Positions 19,441 to 28,791 of a stretch of DNA of 47,931 bases are shown here, piece after piece. Each line of letters opens with the position of its first letter. Position 1 is the stretch's first letter. This DNA comes from Candidatus Levyibacteriota bacterium (GTDB lineage: Bacteria > Patescibacteriota > Microgenomatia > Levybacterales > UBA12049). The stretch spans positions 1 to 47,931 of the forward strand of contig SIBS01000004.1 of assembly GCA_009695045.1 (NCBI GenBank). The letters are read 5' to 3'. The notes under the pieces are model-generated. The model was not told the DNA's origin. It saw only the letters and a list, made by a program, of their open reading frames with translations, and ran no database searches. The translations under genes were made by a program, and so were the position numbers.

Positions 19441-20274
19441 TTAATTCTTGCGCTCCATTGTAAACCATTCTTTCAAAATTAGCCACAAGAAGATTATAAT
19501 CTTCCACTGCCTTTTAGCTCGCCAAGGCTGAATCATCAGGCGAAATAACCATTCCATGCCTATTTTACGAATAATTAATGGTGCCCTAGCTACGTTACCA
19601 CTTATATAATCAAATGATCCACCAACCGCCATCATCACCCTAACTGATAGATGCGGAAGATTTTTGACTATCCATTCTTCTTGTTTTGGAAAACCAAATG
19701 CTACGAATAAGATATCTATTGATCCTGATGATCCATAATTTTTCTCAACTAATAATTTACTATTAACTCTATTTAAATCTTGACTTTTGTTTTGAATTTT
19801 TATCGCCTGATTACGCATGCCAATATATTCACCAGTCTTAAATCCATCTCCTCCCCACTCCTGAGCTACAAAAACTATTCTAAGATTAGGGTAGTTATGA
19901 AGTAAGCGCTTCGCCGTCATCTCTGCTATTCCTGGTCCTCCACCCAATAAGCCTACCGTGATAGGCTTTTCGGATACCTCGCTACACAATTTTTCCATGA
20001 AATTAACCCCAGTAACCCTCTCTTTAAAGGGTTTTCCCAAAAATATGCCCGAAAGAAATACACCAACCCCGTCACACAATGAAATTCGTGCCTGATTGAG
20101 TATTTCCTTAAACGACTTATCATTGTTTGCATACACCAAAATTTCAGGATTTGGAGTTACAATATAAAACTTTTCTTGTGTTTTTTCAATTTTATCAATA
20201 ACATATTCTAGGATATAAGAACAATCTGCATTTGTAATTCCAACTTCTAATAATTTATTTTTTATTATAGACAT
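19441..20274 (-). CDS. WecG/TagA/CpsF family glycosyltransferase (GT26)
   Basis: TPNPEILVYA, SLCDGVGVFL, ERVTGVNFMEKLC, VAFGFPKQEEWI, GVGGSFD-type AVGGSFDYISG, WLFRLMIQPWR. Confidence 0.93.
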   Translation of the reverse strand: MSIIKNKLLEVGITNADCSYILEYVIDKIEKTQEKFYIVTPNPEILVYANNDKSFKEILNQARISLCDGVGVFLSGIFLGKPFKERVTGVNFMEKLCSEVSEKPITVGLLGGGPGIAEMTAKRLLHNYPNLRIVFVAQEWGGDGFKTGEYIGMRNQAIKIQNKSQDLNRVNSKLLVEKNYGSSGSIDILFVAFGFPKQEEWIVKNLPHLSVRVMMAVGGSFDYISGNVARAPLIIRKIGMEWLFRLMIQPWRAKRQWKIIIFLWLILKEWFTMERKN

Positions 20275-20526
20275 AATATTATTATAAGATATTTATTGCT
20301 ATCGTAGACGACGAATATATAAGCTCCTTGAACAAACTAAATACTCTTTTTTTAATCTCATTTATAATTTATTTCGCTAATTACTATGTATTTTTATCTT
20401 TTTACTATAAAACCATCAATTATTATATTAATTTTTATTATTTGTGAAAAGTATTGTATTTTTGTGAAAATTTATTAATTATAGGATTAAAAATTATATT
20501 ATTTATAATAATTTTTATTCATTTAT

Positions 20527-21576
20527 CTACTTACGAGAAATGCTTCTTTTATATAATTCTATATTCTCTAGTGCGACACCAGTTCCCCGAGCAACGCAAA
20601 GAAGAGGATCTTCGGCCACGTGACAAGGTACGCCTGTCACCTGCGTCATTAATTTATCAAAGTTTTTTAACGTAGATGTTCCGCCCGACATAACAATACC
20701 TTTATCAATAATATCACTAGCGAGCTCAGGAGGAGTTTGCTCTAGGACACCTCTTACTCCTTGAATAATATCCAGAAGCGTTGACCGTATTGCATCATTA
20801 ATTTGAATCTCATTTAACTCTATCATGCGAGGCATACCAGAAATACTATCTCTTCCCCTAATTTCCATTTTTTTCCATAATGATTCCTTATCCTCATCAG
20901 AAAGCTTAATTTTACCCTCATCAGAGATTACTGGCAACGCATTCCCAATCTCCATTTTTATTAATTCTGCGGTTCGCTCTCCAACTAGTAAATTAAATTT
21001 CTTCTTTATATAAAGCGCTATTGCCTCATCGACCTTGTTTCCTGCTACTCGAACAGAATTATGAACAACAACTCCACCAAGAGAAATCACAGCACACTCC
21101 GTAGATCCTCCTCCAATATCAACTATCATATGACCCGCAGCCTGAGCAATGGGTATCTTAGCTCCAATTGCAGCAGCCAATGGTTCTTCGATAAGATATG
21201 CTACCTTTGCCCCAGCAGACATGGTCGCATCTAGAACTGCTCTGCGCTCGACCTGTGTAACTCCCGACGGTATACAAATCATCACTTCCGGCTTGAAAAA
21301 ACGAGCCCTCCCGCAAGCCTTATCTATAAAATATGAAAGCATAGCTTCGGTAATTGTGTAATCTGCAATTACGCCATCTTTTAGTGGACGCAATGCTACG
21401 ATGTTTCCAGGCGTTCTGCCAAGCATTTCTTTTGCCTCCCTACCTACAGCTACTACTCGATTCTCTTCAGCTGTTACAGCCACAACGGTAGGCTCATTCA
21501 ATACTATTCCTTCACCCGCTAAATAAACTAATGTATTAGCAGTTCCAAGATCTATACCTATTCTTTTTGAAAACAT
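20527..21576 (-). CDS. mreB: rod shape-determining protein MreB
   Basis: RIGIDLGTANTLVYLAGEGIVLNEPTVVA; IVDIGGGSTECAVISLGG. Confidence 0.97.
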   Translation of the reverse strand: MFSKRIGIDLGTANTLVYLAGEGIVLNEPTVVAVTAEENRVVAVGREAKEMLGRTPGNIVALRPLKDGVIADYTITEAMLSYFIDKACGRARFFKPEVMICIPSGVTQVERRAVLDATMSAGAKVAYLIEEPLAAAIGAKIPIAQAAGHMIVDIGGGSTECAVISLGGVVVHNSVRVAGNKVDEAIALYIKKKFNLLVGERTAELIKMEIGNALPVISDEGKIKLSDEDKESLWKKMEIRGRDSISGMPRMIELNEIQINDAIRSTLLDIIQGVRGVLEQTPPELASDIIDKGIVMSGGTSTLKNFDKLMTQVTGVPCHVAEDPLLCVARGTGVALENIELYKRSISRK

Positions 21577-21770
21577 ATAAAATTATTTTTGTATTATGAT
21601 TTGAAATATTAATTTTAAATATATCAAAACATAACTTTACTATATCAATTTTTCTAATTAACCTTAGATAAATTTAATTATAAAGTGCCTTTAATCTTCT
21701 TGCAATAGTTATTTCTAATAGTATTAATAATGCTCTGAATATAATAATCATATAATTATATAAAATCTGA

Positions 21771-21776
21771 TATAAT
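21771..21776 (+). promoter_or_regulatory. Extended -10 (TGA-TATAAT) close to ATG 21785
   Basis: TGATATAAT with 8 nt to the start codon; -35 weak. Confidence 0.5.
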
Positions 21777-21784
21777 GAATAGAG

Positions 21785-22963
21785 ATGAATAAGCACCTGC
21801 TCTATTCCTTTATTATTGTTGCGTCACTATTTACAATAACTACTTTAGTTTTTATTTACGGAAGAGGTTATAGGTTTAATTTTAATTTAAGCAAGCCAGA
21901 GGTAAATGGAACTGGGTTATTCGTAGCTACTAGTGAACCAGATGGTGCGCAAGTTTTTATAAATGGCCACCTTTCTACTGCCACCGACAACACAATTAAT
22001 TTAATGCCTGGAGATTACGATGTAAAAATATTTAAAGAAGGATATTTTCCTTGGACTAAAAAAATAAAAGTTCAAAAAGAAGTAGTAGCAAAAGCCGAAG
22101 CGCTCCTTTTGCCAGTGGCACCAAAATTAGAAAGCATTACTTCGATAGGCATATCTAATCCAGTTATTGATCCATCGATGATAAACATAGGATATACAGT
22201 ATCTAGTCAATCTGCGCGCAAAAATGGAGTATATGTACTAAATATGACTACTAGATTACTCACGCTGCAAAGTGCATCAACACAAATTGCTGACGACACG
22301 ATAGATACCTTTTCTTCTTCTTCTATTTTATGGTCTCCAAACGGACAAGAAATTTTAGCAACTACATCAGGTGGGACTATGTATATTCTAGAGAATACTA
22401 ACTCTACCCAGATTCCAAAAGACGTCAATAATACATTAACCATATTACAAGATACATGGAATACTGAACGAGCCGAAAAAGAACAAGCACGCATGTATGG
22501 GCTTAAATTATCACTTAAGAAAATGGTCATGGAGAATTTTCATATTCTTTCATGGTCACCTGACGAGACGAAGATCCTTTATCAAGCATCTTCGTCTGCA
22601 GGCCTACCTATAATCATAAGTCCTCGCCTTATTGGCACAAACTCCACGCCCGAAGAACGAAATATAAAACAAAAAAATATATATTTATATGATTTAAAAG
22701 AGGATAAAAATTATAAAATTAATGTCCAAGAAGAAGCATTAACCTCGCTAACTTGGCTTCCTGACTCAAAGCATATTCTTTATGTACAAGATAAAAAAAT
22801 ATTTATCGCAGATTACGACAGCACCAATGCAACAACTATCTACGCAGGGCCTTTTATTGGAAAATATGCATTCCCATGGCCAAACGGATCCAAGATAGTT
22901 ATCTTAACAAATCTTGGAAATCAACAGCTTGCTCCAAATCTCTACACAATTAGCCTAAAATAA
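21785..22963 (+). CDS. membrane-anchored PEGA domain / WD40-like (TolB-like) protein
   Basis: N-terminal TM; SEPDGAQVFINGHLSTATDNTINLMPGDYDVKIFKEGYFPW; later ILSWSPDETKILYQA, LTWLPDSKHILYV. Confidence 0.8.
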   Translation: MNKHLLYSFIIVASLFTITTLVFIYGRGYRFNFNLSKPEVNGTGLFVATSEPDGAQVFINGHLSTATDNTINLMPGDYDVKIFKEGYFPWTKKIKVQKEVVAKAEALLLPVAPKLESITSIGISNPVIDPSMINIGYTVSSQSARKNGVYVLNMTTRLLTLQSASTQIADDTIDTFSSSSILWSPNGQEILATTSGGTMYILENTNSTQIPKDVNNTLTILQDTWNTERAEKEQARMYGLKLSLKKMVMENFHILSWSPDETKILYQASSSAGLPIIISPRLIGTNSTPEERNIKQKNIYLYDLKEDKNYKINVQEEALTSLTWLPDSKHILYVQDKKIFIADYDSTNATTIYAGPFIGKYAFPWPNGSKIVILTNLGNQQLAPNLYTISLK

Positions 22964-23026
22964 TATTTAGCCCACGGTATTTAACTTATCATGTCATAAT
23001 TTCAATTATAACTATTTAGATAGTTT

Positions 23027-23722
23027 CTATTTCGGCCTCGCAATAACAATAAGCCTTTTCCATGTTGTACCAGGTGGCCAGCAGGTCTGCATGATGAGCG
23101 ACTCTTCCTTCTTATTCTGACTATTTATAAGATAAGATGTATCTAGGGCCTCAATCACCCTTGAATCAACTACGATATAATTGTGACGGATATTCTCAAA
23201 GAAAATGGACACTTCATCTCCAGCAGTCATGTCTTTGAGTAGATAAAATTGCGAATTATATCTGCCTACATTCCAAAAATTATCAGTTGAATGTGCAAAT
23301 AAATAAATATTTCCCTTCATTCCTGGAAAAATCGACCCCCTTGCATGAGCGATACCTTTTTGCAAGATAGGCAAAAAATCAGCCTCACTTGATGAGTCCA
23401 CATTCGGAAATATTTTTGTATTTATGCCAATTTTAGGAATAACAATACTAAAATTAGTATCTACTGGAATAAGTATTCTAATGCCTTGATCATTTTTTGG
23501 CAATTTTGATGTTGTAATTTTTTTATTTATTTTACCAAACTCTGAAGGAGTATCGATTTCAATAATCTCATATTTAATCCCCTGTAATTTTTCCAGCCTA
23601 AAACTAATTTCATAAAAAAGTGTTGGACCAAGAGTAGCAATTATTCCAAATATAGAAAAGATTACCAAAAAATTTCCAATAATTCGCAGGATTATGAACT
23701 TAATATTTTTTTTATTAGTCAC
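23027..23722 (-). CDS. sortase family protein
   Basis: N-terminal TM; catalytic-type motifs YLFAHST (His), LIMQTCWPPGTTWKRLIVIAR (Cys, Arg). Confidence 0.88.
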   Translation of the reverse strand: MTNKKNIKFIILRIIGNFLVIFSIFGIIATLGPTLFYEISFRLEKLQGIKYEIIEIDTPSEFGKINKKITTSKLPKNDQGIRILIPVDTNFSIVIPKIGINTKIFPNVDSSSEADFLPILQKGIAHARGSIFPGMKGNIYLFAHSTDNFWNVGRYNSQFYLLKDMTAGDEVSIFFENIRHNYIVVDSRVIEALDTSYLINSQNKKEESLIMQTCWPPGTTWKRLIVIARPK

Positions 23723-23764
23723 TCAATAATCCTATTAGGTTTTATGATAAAATACAAATTAGAA

Positions 23765-23837
23765 GTCCTCGTAGCTCAATGGATTGAGCAGTCCCGTCCT
23801 AAGGGAAAGATTGGAGGTTCGACTCCTCCCGAGGACA
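23765..23837 (+). tRNA. tRNA-Arg (anticodon CCT)
   Basis: Cloverleaf: acceptor GTCCTCG/CGAGGAC, D-arm GCTC/GAGC, anticodon loop GTCCTAA, T-arm GGAGG-TTCGACT-CCTCC; CCA not encoded. Confidence 0.93.
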
Positions 23838-23921
23838 CAGCGATAGGTTAATTAGGTAAGAAATGTATTAGATTATACCTTTTATAATCTATATTTCTAT
23901 AATCAATATCCTCTTTCTAAG

Positions 23922-25823
23922 TTAGTCATTGTAATGTCCAGCAATTATTTTATTTGCCATTTCTATTAATTCATTATATCCACCCCATGCCCTAGTATCT
24001 CCACGCAAATCTTTGATATGATGGTCATCAAAGCCTAATAATTCTCCCTTATCTTTAGAAATATCAACTCGTTTAATATCATTCTTTTCTTTAAACTCTT
24101 TAACAGCTAATGTCGGATCCCCATCATAAAAAATTAAATGCTTTGGCTCCTTTTGAGGATTTTCAATAAAATATTTCTTCCAATATTCTTCTGACAAAAC
24201 AGTATTTTCTGCTCTTTTCCAATTTGCACCGATTTCTCTAAGTATTTTAAGTGCCCCATCTCTTTTAGAATCTCCAAAACCAATAATGCCATCCCGTTTA
24301 AATTTATTAATACCATCAAATTTATCATACAGATAACACGCAATGCTCATTGCGGGACCCTCAATGAGACCGAGTCCAATAATCTCTTTTTTAATAATTT
24401 CAATCTTGGTTTTCCTTTCTGATTTATTATCTCCAGATTCTTTATGTGATTGAACTATGGGTGATTCAATATTAAGATCCTCTATCCATTTTATAAAAGA
24501 AGAAACGATTTTTTTATCTTCTACCATCACTTTTTTTTCTTCACCATCTATAGTCTTTATTTCATAAGCATATACTGATCCTGTTTCTGGATCAACAGGA
24601 GTATTTTTAGGTAAAAATACTAATCCAGTATCTATATAGATTCCTGAATTATCTAACAATGAGGGCCAAATAAAAACATCGTTCCATTTTGTTTCGCTCT
24701 GTGGTTTAGTAAAATCTTTCTCCCAACCATTGAAGGCAAAATTGTGTTGTGAGACCAAAACATCAGTGGGATACAAGAAAAAAACTTCATTATTTGATTC
24801 TCCACCATAATAACTATCGGCAACAGTCTGAGCGGCAAAGTGAATAGCTGTCTTATCTGGATATAATGGAGCAGCAGCAGTTGTAAAATTTAATTGAGCA
24901 ATTAATCTCTGCACTGCTTCATCCTTACTCTCTGCTTTTAAAACCCAATTGTCAAGAAATTTTCTCACAGATTCCTCATCTCTTCCGCGCAATCCATCTG
25001 CGCCAATACTCATTGGCGGACGCAATATTTTATCATCATCCAAAACGCTCATAAATCCGTTATGGAATTCCTGAAGCCCAGATGAATGAGAAGTCATTCC
25101 ATTGTGATCTCTAAAACCTTGTCGCGTAACATGCGAGAGGAAATACGGATTTAATCTACGCCATAAAGCTATGTATTCTTCCGTTGAAAGATTTTTGAGA
25201 AATTCTGGCTTTAACAATTCCTTCTTTTCTTCATTCGTTAAGGGAGTTATTTTCATTTTTTCATAAAACCCTTTGAGCAACTCCCTGTTATTTGGTATCT
25301 CTTTCTTTTGAGACTCTAATTTTTCTAGCTTTTCTTTTTCTTCATAAATCTGTCTGAATAGAGAATTATCTTTTAATTCTATGGATTCTAATTCTTTTTC
25401 TAATTCAGAAATCATCTTATCTTTAATACCGAAAATGCTCTTAAGTCTAACAAATATTCCCATCTTTTCTTTCTTAAGCATTATGGATTTTTCTTCTCTC
25501 AATTGATTCAATTTTATTTTCTGCTCTTCAAACTGTGAGACATTATTTCCTCCATTACCAATGCCTGCTTTAATGTCTTGAGATTTTGTCCTATTTTCAG
25601 AAATTAAAATTGCCATATCATCTCTTCCTTTTTGATTATATTTTTTTGAAATAAAATATGGATCCAATAACTCTTGTCTTATAATATCAATTGAATTACT
25701 AGGCATAGATTGAGCATTAGATGGATCAATTTCCTCAATTTTATTTTCTAGAACAGGGGTGATCAAATTTTTCGGCAATTCACTTTTGCTACCATCTCCA
25801 TCCATCTTAAAAACTTCAGTCAT
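23922..25823 (-). CDS. uncharacterised large cytoplasmic protein with coiled-coil segment
   Basis: 633-aa ORF; central Lys/Glu-rich coiled-coil-like part, globular C-terminal half. Confidence 0.6.
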   Translation of the reverse strand: MTEVFKMDGDGSKSELPKNLITPVLENKIEEIDPSNAQSMPSNSIDIIRQELLDPYFISKKYNQKGRDDMAILISENRTKSQDIKAGIGNGGNNVSQFEEQKIKLNQLREEKSIMLKKEKMGIFVRLKSIFGIKDKMISELEKELESIELKDNSLFRQIYEEKEKLEKLESQKKEIPNNRELLKGFYEKMKITPLTNEEKKELLKPEFLKNLSTEEYIALWRRLNPYFLSHVTRQGFRDHNGMTSHSSGLQEFHNGFMSVLDDDKILRPPMSIGADGLRGRDEESVRKFLDNWVLKAESKDEAVQRLIAQLNFTTAAAPLYPDKTAIHFAAQTVADSYYGGESNNEVFFLYPTDVLVSQHNFAFNGWEKDFTKPQSETKWNDVFIWPSLLDNSGIYIDTGLVFLPKNTPVDPETGSVYAYEIKTIDGEEKKVMVEDKKIVSSFIKWIEDLNIESPIVQSHKESGDNKSERKTKIEIIKKEIIGLGLIEGPAMSIACYLYDKFDGINKFKRDGIIGFGDSKRDGALKILREIGANWKRAENTVLSEEYWKKYFIENPQKEPKHLIFYDGDPTLAVKEFKEKNDIKRVDISKDKGELLGFDDHHIKDLRGDTRAWGGYNELIEMANKIIAGHYND

Positions 25824-25929
25824 GATATTATTATCACATTTTTAATTATCAATAATCAATACTTAGCATAAAATTACATTTCAAATTTTAGTACTTTATT
25901 TTTGTCTCAATTGATATTAAAATAAAAAT

Positions 25930-26598
25930 GTGACTAAAAAAACAATAATAATTTGTATAGGCGTAATGGCATTCTTAATTGGTGGATTATATCTATTGAT
26001 TATTTACTCCGATTTACCCGAAAATACATCATCTGGTGAAAATATTGCTCCAAAAATATCTGATACCGACAATATTAGACAGGATGAATCTGTTAAGAGT
26101 GGGTCTATTTCAGCCAGTGTCACATTGATTGAATATGGAGATTTTCAATGCCCAGCATGTAGTAAATACCATTTTATTCTTAAACAATTGGAAGAAAATT
26201 TCAAAAAAGAATTAAAAGTGGTATTTAGACATTTTCCACTAACAAATATTCATAAAAATGCAATGCTAGCAGCGCAATCTGCGCACGCAGCAGGATTGCA
26301 AAATAAATTCTGGGAGATGCATGATTTAATTTTTGAAAATCAAGATAAATGGAGCGATACTGATCCAATTGTAACATTTATTGAATATGCGAATGCGCTT
26401 AATATGGACACAAAAAAATTTGTAGAAGATATGCAGGCAGAATCAACAAAGAAATTCATATTAGACCAACAACTTAAGGGGTCTACTGCTGGAGTAATGT
26501 CTACTCCATCCTTTTTCTTAAATGAAAAACTTATTGAATCCCCAAGTGATTACGAAGAATTTAAAAAGATTATCCAAGATGAAATTAACAAAAAATAA
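25930..26598 (+). CDS. DsbA-like thiol-disulfide oxidoreductase (thioredoxin fold), membrane-anchored
   Basis: EYGDFQCPACSKYH (CPAC), RHFPLTNIHKNAMLAAQSAHAAGLQNKFWEMHDLIF, GVMSTPSFFLN. Confidence 0.92.
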   Translation: MTKKTIIICIGVMAFLIGGLYLLIIYSDLPENTSSGENIAPKISDTDNIRQDESVKSGSISASVTLIEYGDFQCPACSKYHFILKQLEENFKKELKVVFRHFPLTNIHKNAMLAAQSAHAAGLQNKFWEMHDLIFENQDKWSDTDPIVTFIEYANALNMDTKKFVEDMQAESTKKFILDQQLKGSTAGVMSTPSFFLNEKLIESPSDYEEFKKIIQDEINKK

Positions 26599-26977
26599 AA
26601 TACTTCTCCTACTACTATCTATTGCAGGGTTTTTTGATAGCAGCTATCTTACAATACTTCACTATAAAAATATAATTCCACCATGCAGCATGGCAAAAGG
26701 TTGCGAAACGGTATTAAATAGTCAATTTTCAACAATTTTATCTATTCCAATTGCGCTTATAGGTAGTCTATATTTCTTATCGCTGATATTTATAAATATT
26801 CTCGGATCCTATCATTATCTTAAAATCTTATCCTTTTTAGGAGTCTTAATTTCTATTATTTTATTTCTAATACAAGCAGTCATATTACGTGCTTTTTGTC
26901 AATATTGCATACTTTCTGAAGTAATTATATTAATTATTTTTATATTAAGTTATCGATTCCGTTCTTCTTCTACGTAG
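26579..26977 (+). CDS. VKOR family (vitamin K epoxide reductase-like) protein
   Basis: GFFDSSYLTILHYKNIIPPCSMAKGCETVLNSQFSTILSIPIALIG...RAFCQYCILSE; ATG 26579 overlaps the dsbA-like gene. Confidence 0.9.
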   Translation: MKLTKNKILLLLLSIAGFFDSSYLTILHYKNIIPPCSMAKGCETVLNSQFSTILSIPIALIGSLYFLSLIFINILGSYHYLKILSFLGVLISIILFLIQAVILRAFCQYCILSEVIILIIFILSYRFRSSST

Positions 26978-27417
26978 ATACTGGAGAGATCCATCTTGTC
27001 CCACATAAAAATTTCATCATTTTTAAATATAAGCGATGATTCTTTATCTGCATTAACTGAATCCTCTGATGCATGAATAAGATTATATTGCTGACTCATT
27101 CCAAAATCACCACGAATAGTGCCTGGTTCTGCATCTCTAGACTTTGTTACCCCTATCATCTTGCGAATAGCTGATGTTGCCTCTAATCCTTCCCAAAGCA
27201 TAGCAATAACTGGATATGACTGCATATAGCTTTTTAGGCTTGGAAAAAATGGCCTGTCTTTATGATGAATATACCATTCGTCCAGGAGAACATCGGAAAG
27301 AGAAACCATCTTGAGACCAACAAGCTTAAGCCCCTTACGCTCGAATCTATGCAAAATCTCACCGATTAGACCTCTTTGTAATCCATCTGGCTTTACCAAT
27401 ACAACACTTCTTTCCAT
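26950..27417 (-). CDS. ndk: nucleoside diphosphate kinase
   Basis: MERSVVLVKPDGLQRGLIGEILHRFERKGLKLVGLKM; NLIHASED active-site motif. Confidence 0.95.
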   Translation of the reverse strand: MERSVVLVKPDGLQRGLIGEILHRFERKGLKLVGLKMVSLSDVLLDEWYIHHKDRPFFPSLKSYMQSYPVIAMLWEGLEATSAIRKMIGVTKSRDAEPGTIRGDFGMSQQYNLIHASEDSVNADKESSLIFKNDEIFMWDKMDLSSIYVEEERNR

Positions 27418-27428
27418 AATATATCTAT

Positions 27429-28703
27429 TTAAATTTCTAACAATTTTTCAAACGGCTTTTTATTCTCAAAGTTACCTATAATTGCAAGATTCAATCCATT
27501 TTTTACCATATACTTCTTGGCGACATTAACGACTTGATCAATAGTAACCTTATCTATTTCTATCAAAATTTTATCTGGATTGTCAATCTTATCTTCTAAC
27601 AATTCTTGATTTGCATAAAAACCAGCAACAGATCTACTATCCTCCAATTCCAAAACTAAATGACCCTTAAGATATTCTTTTGCTTTTTTTAATTCTTCCT
27701 TTGTTATCCCATGATTATCGCTTTTAATTTTCTTATATTCAGCAACTATTACCTCTACTGCTTGCTCTGTTCTTTTTGAATCAACTCCTGCAACAGAAAC
27801 CAGGCTTCCACAATCCTGATAATGATCCGATGAAGTTCTAACATAATATGCTAAGCCACGTTTTTCTCTTACTTCATGAAATAATCGACTACTCATTCCA
27901 CCACCCAGAATAGCAGAAAGCAAAGATAACGAATAACGATCCTCATGCATTGCTTGCACGGTCCTAACTCCTAATGCAATATGCACCTGCTCCGTTGTCT
28001 TATGTTTTATCATAACTTCTGGTTTTTTCTGCTCTTCTATTATCTTAATATATCCCTTTGTCTCAAACTTATCCATTTTCCCGAAATATTTTTCTACTAG
28101 TCCATTTATTTTTTTATTATCAAATCCACCAGCAACAATTACAACGATATTACTTGCTGAATAAAGACTCTTCAAGTATTCAAGGAAATCCTCTCTTGTA
28201 ATTTTATTGATGACATCTTTTTCTCCCGCAATATCCCATCCCATTGGGGTATCTCCATATAGCAATTTTTCATATATATCTCCAATTTTTCTTACCGGTG
28301 TATCTTCATATAGATTAATTTCCTCCAAGATAACACCTCTTTCTTTATCTATTTCTCGATTATCAAATAATGAATTCTTAAGCATGTCTGACAAAACATC
28401 TAATGAAAGATCGACATGAGTTGATAAAGATTTTATGTAGTATCCAGTTGCTTCTTTGCCAGTAAATGCATTTATTTCTCCACCAATTCCGTCAACAAGT
28501 GAAGCTATATCCATTGCACTTGGTCTTTTTTTTGTTCCCTTGAATGCCATATGCTCTAAGAAATGAGATATGCCACTATTTTTTTCTACCTCGTACCGAC
28601 TACCAGCACCAACCATTACCATTACCGTAGCGCTTTCAAAAGACTTCATTGGAATAGTAATGAGGCGTATTCCATTTGACAGAACTTGACGATTGTAAAT
28701 CAT
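27429..28703 (-). CDS. M16 family zinc peptidase
   Basis: SGISHFLEHMAFKGTKKR (HxxEH) and downstream ERGVILEEINLYEDTP. Confidence 0.95.
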   Translation of the reverse strand: MIYNRQVLSNGIRLITIPMKSFESATVMVMVGAGSRYEVEKNSGISHFLEHMAFKGTKKRPSAMDIASLVDGIGGEINAFTGKEATGYYIKSLSTHVDLSLDVLSDMLKNSLFDNREIDKERGVILEEINLYEDTPVRKIGDIYEKLLYGDTPMGWDIAGEKDVINKITREDFLEYLKSLYSASNIVVIVAGGFDNKKINGLVEKYFGKMDKFETKGYIKIIEEQKKPEVMIKHKTTEQVHIALGVRTVQAMHEDRYSLSLLSAILGGGMSSRLFHEVREKRGLAYYVRTSSDHYQDCGSLVSVAGVDSKRTEQAVEVIVAEYKKIKSDNHGITKEELKKAKEYLKGHLVLELEDSRSVAGFYANQELLEDKIDNPDKILIEIDKVTIDQVVNVAKKYMVKNGLNLAIIGNFENKKPFEKLLEI

Positions 28704-28791
28704 AAGACAATTATTATAACACTACTCTATTTATTTTGCCAAGCGAAAAATATAATATTTATATAAATAAAAAGGCGTATCCAATCTTAAA

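Noticed and set aside
20454-20675. 73-aa plus-strand ORF
   Set aside because: Overlaps the 3' end of mreB antisense; AT-rich low complexity.
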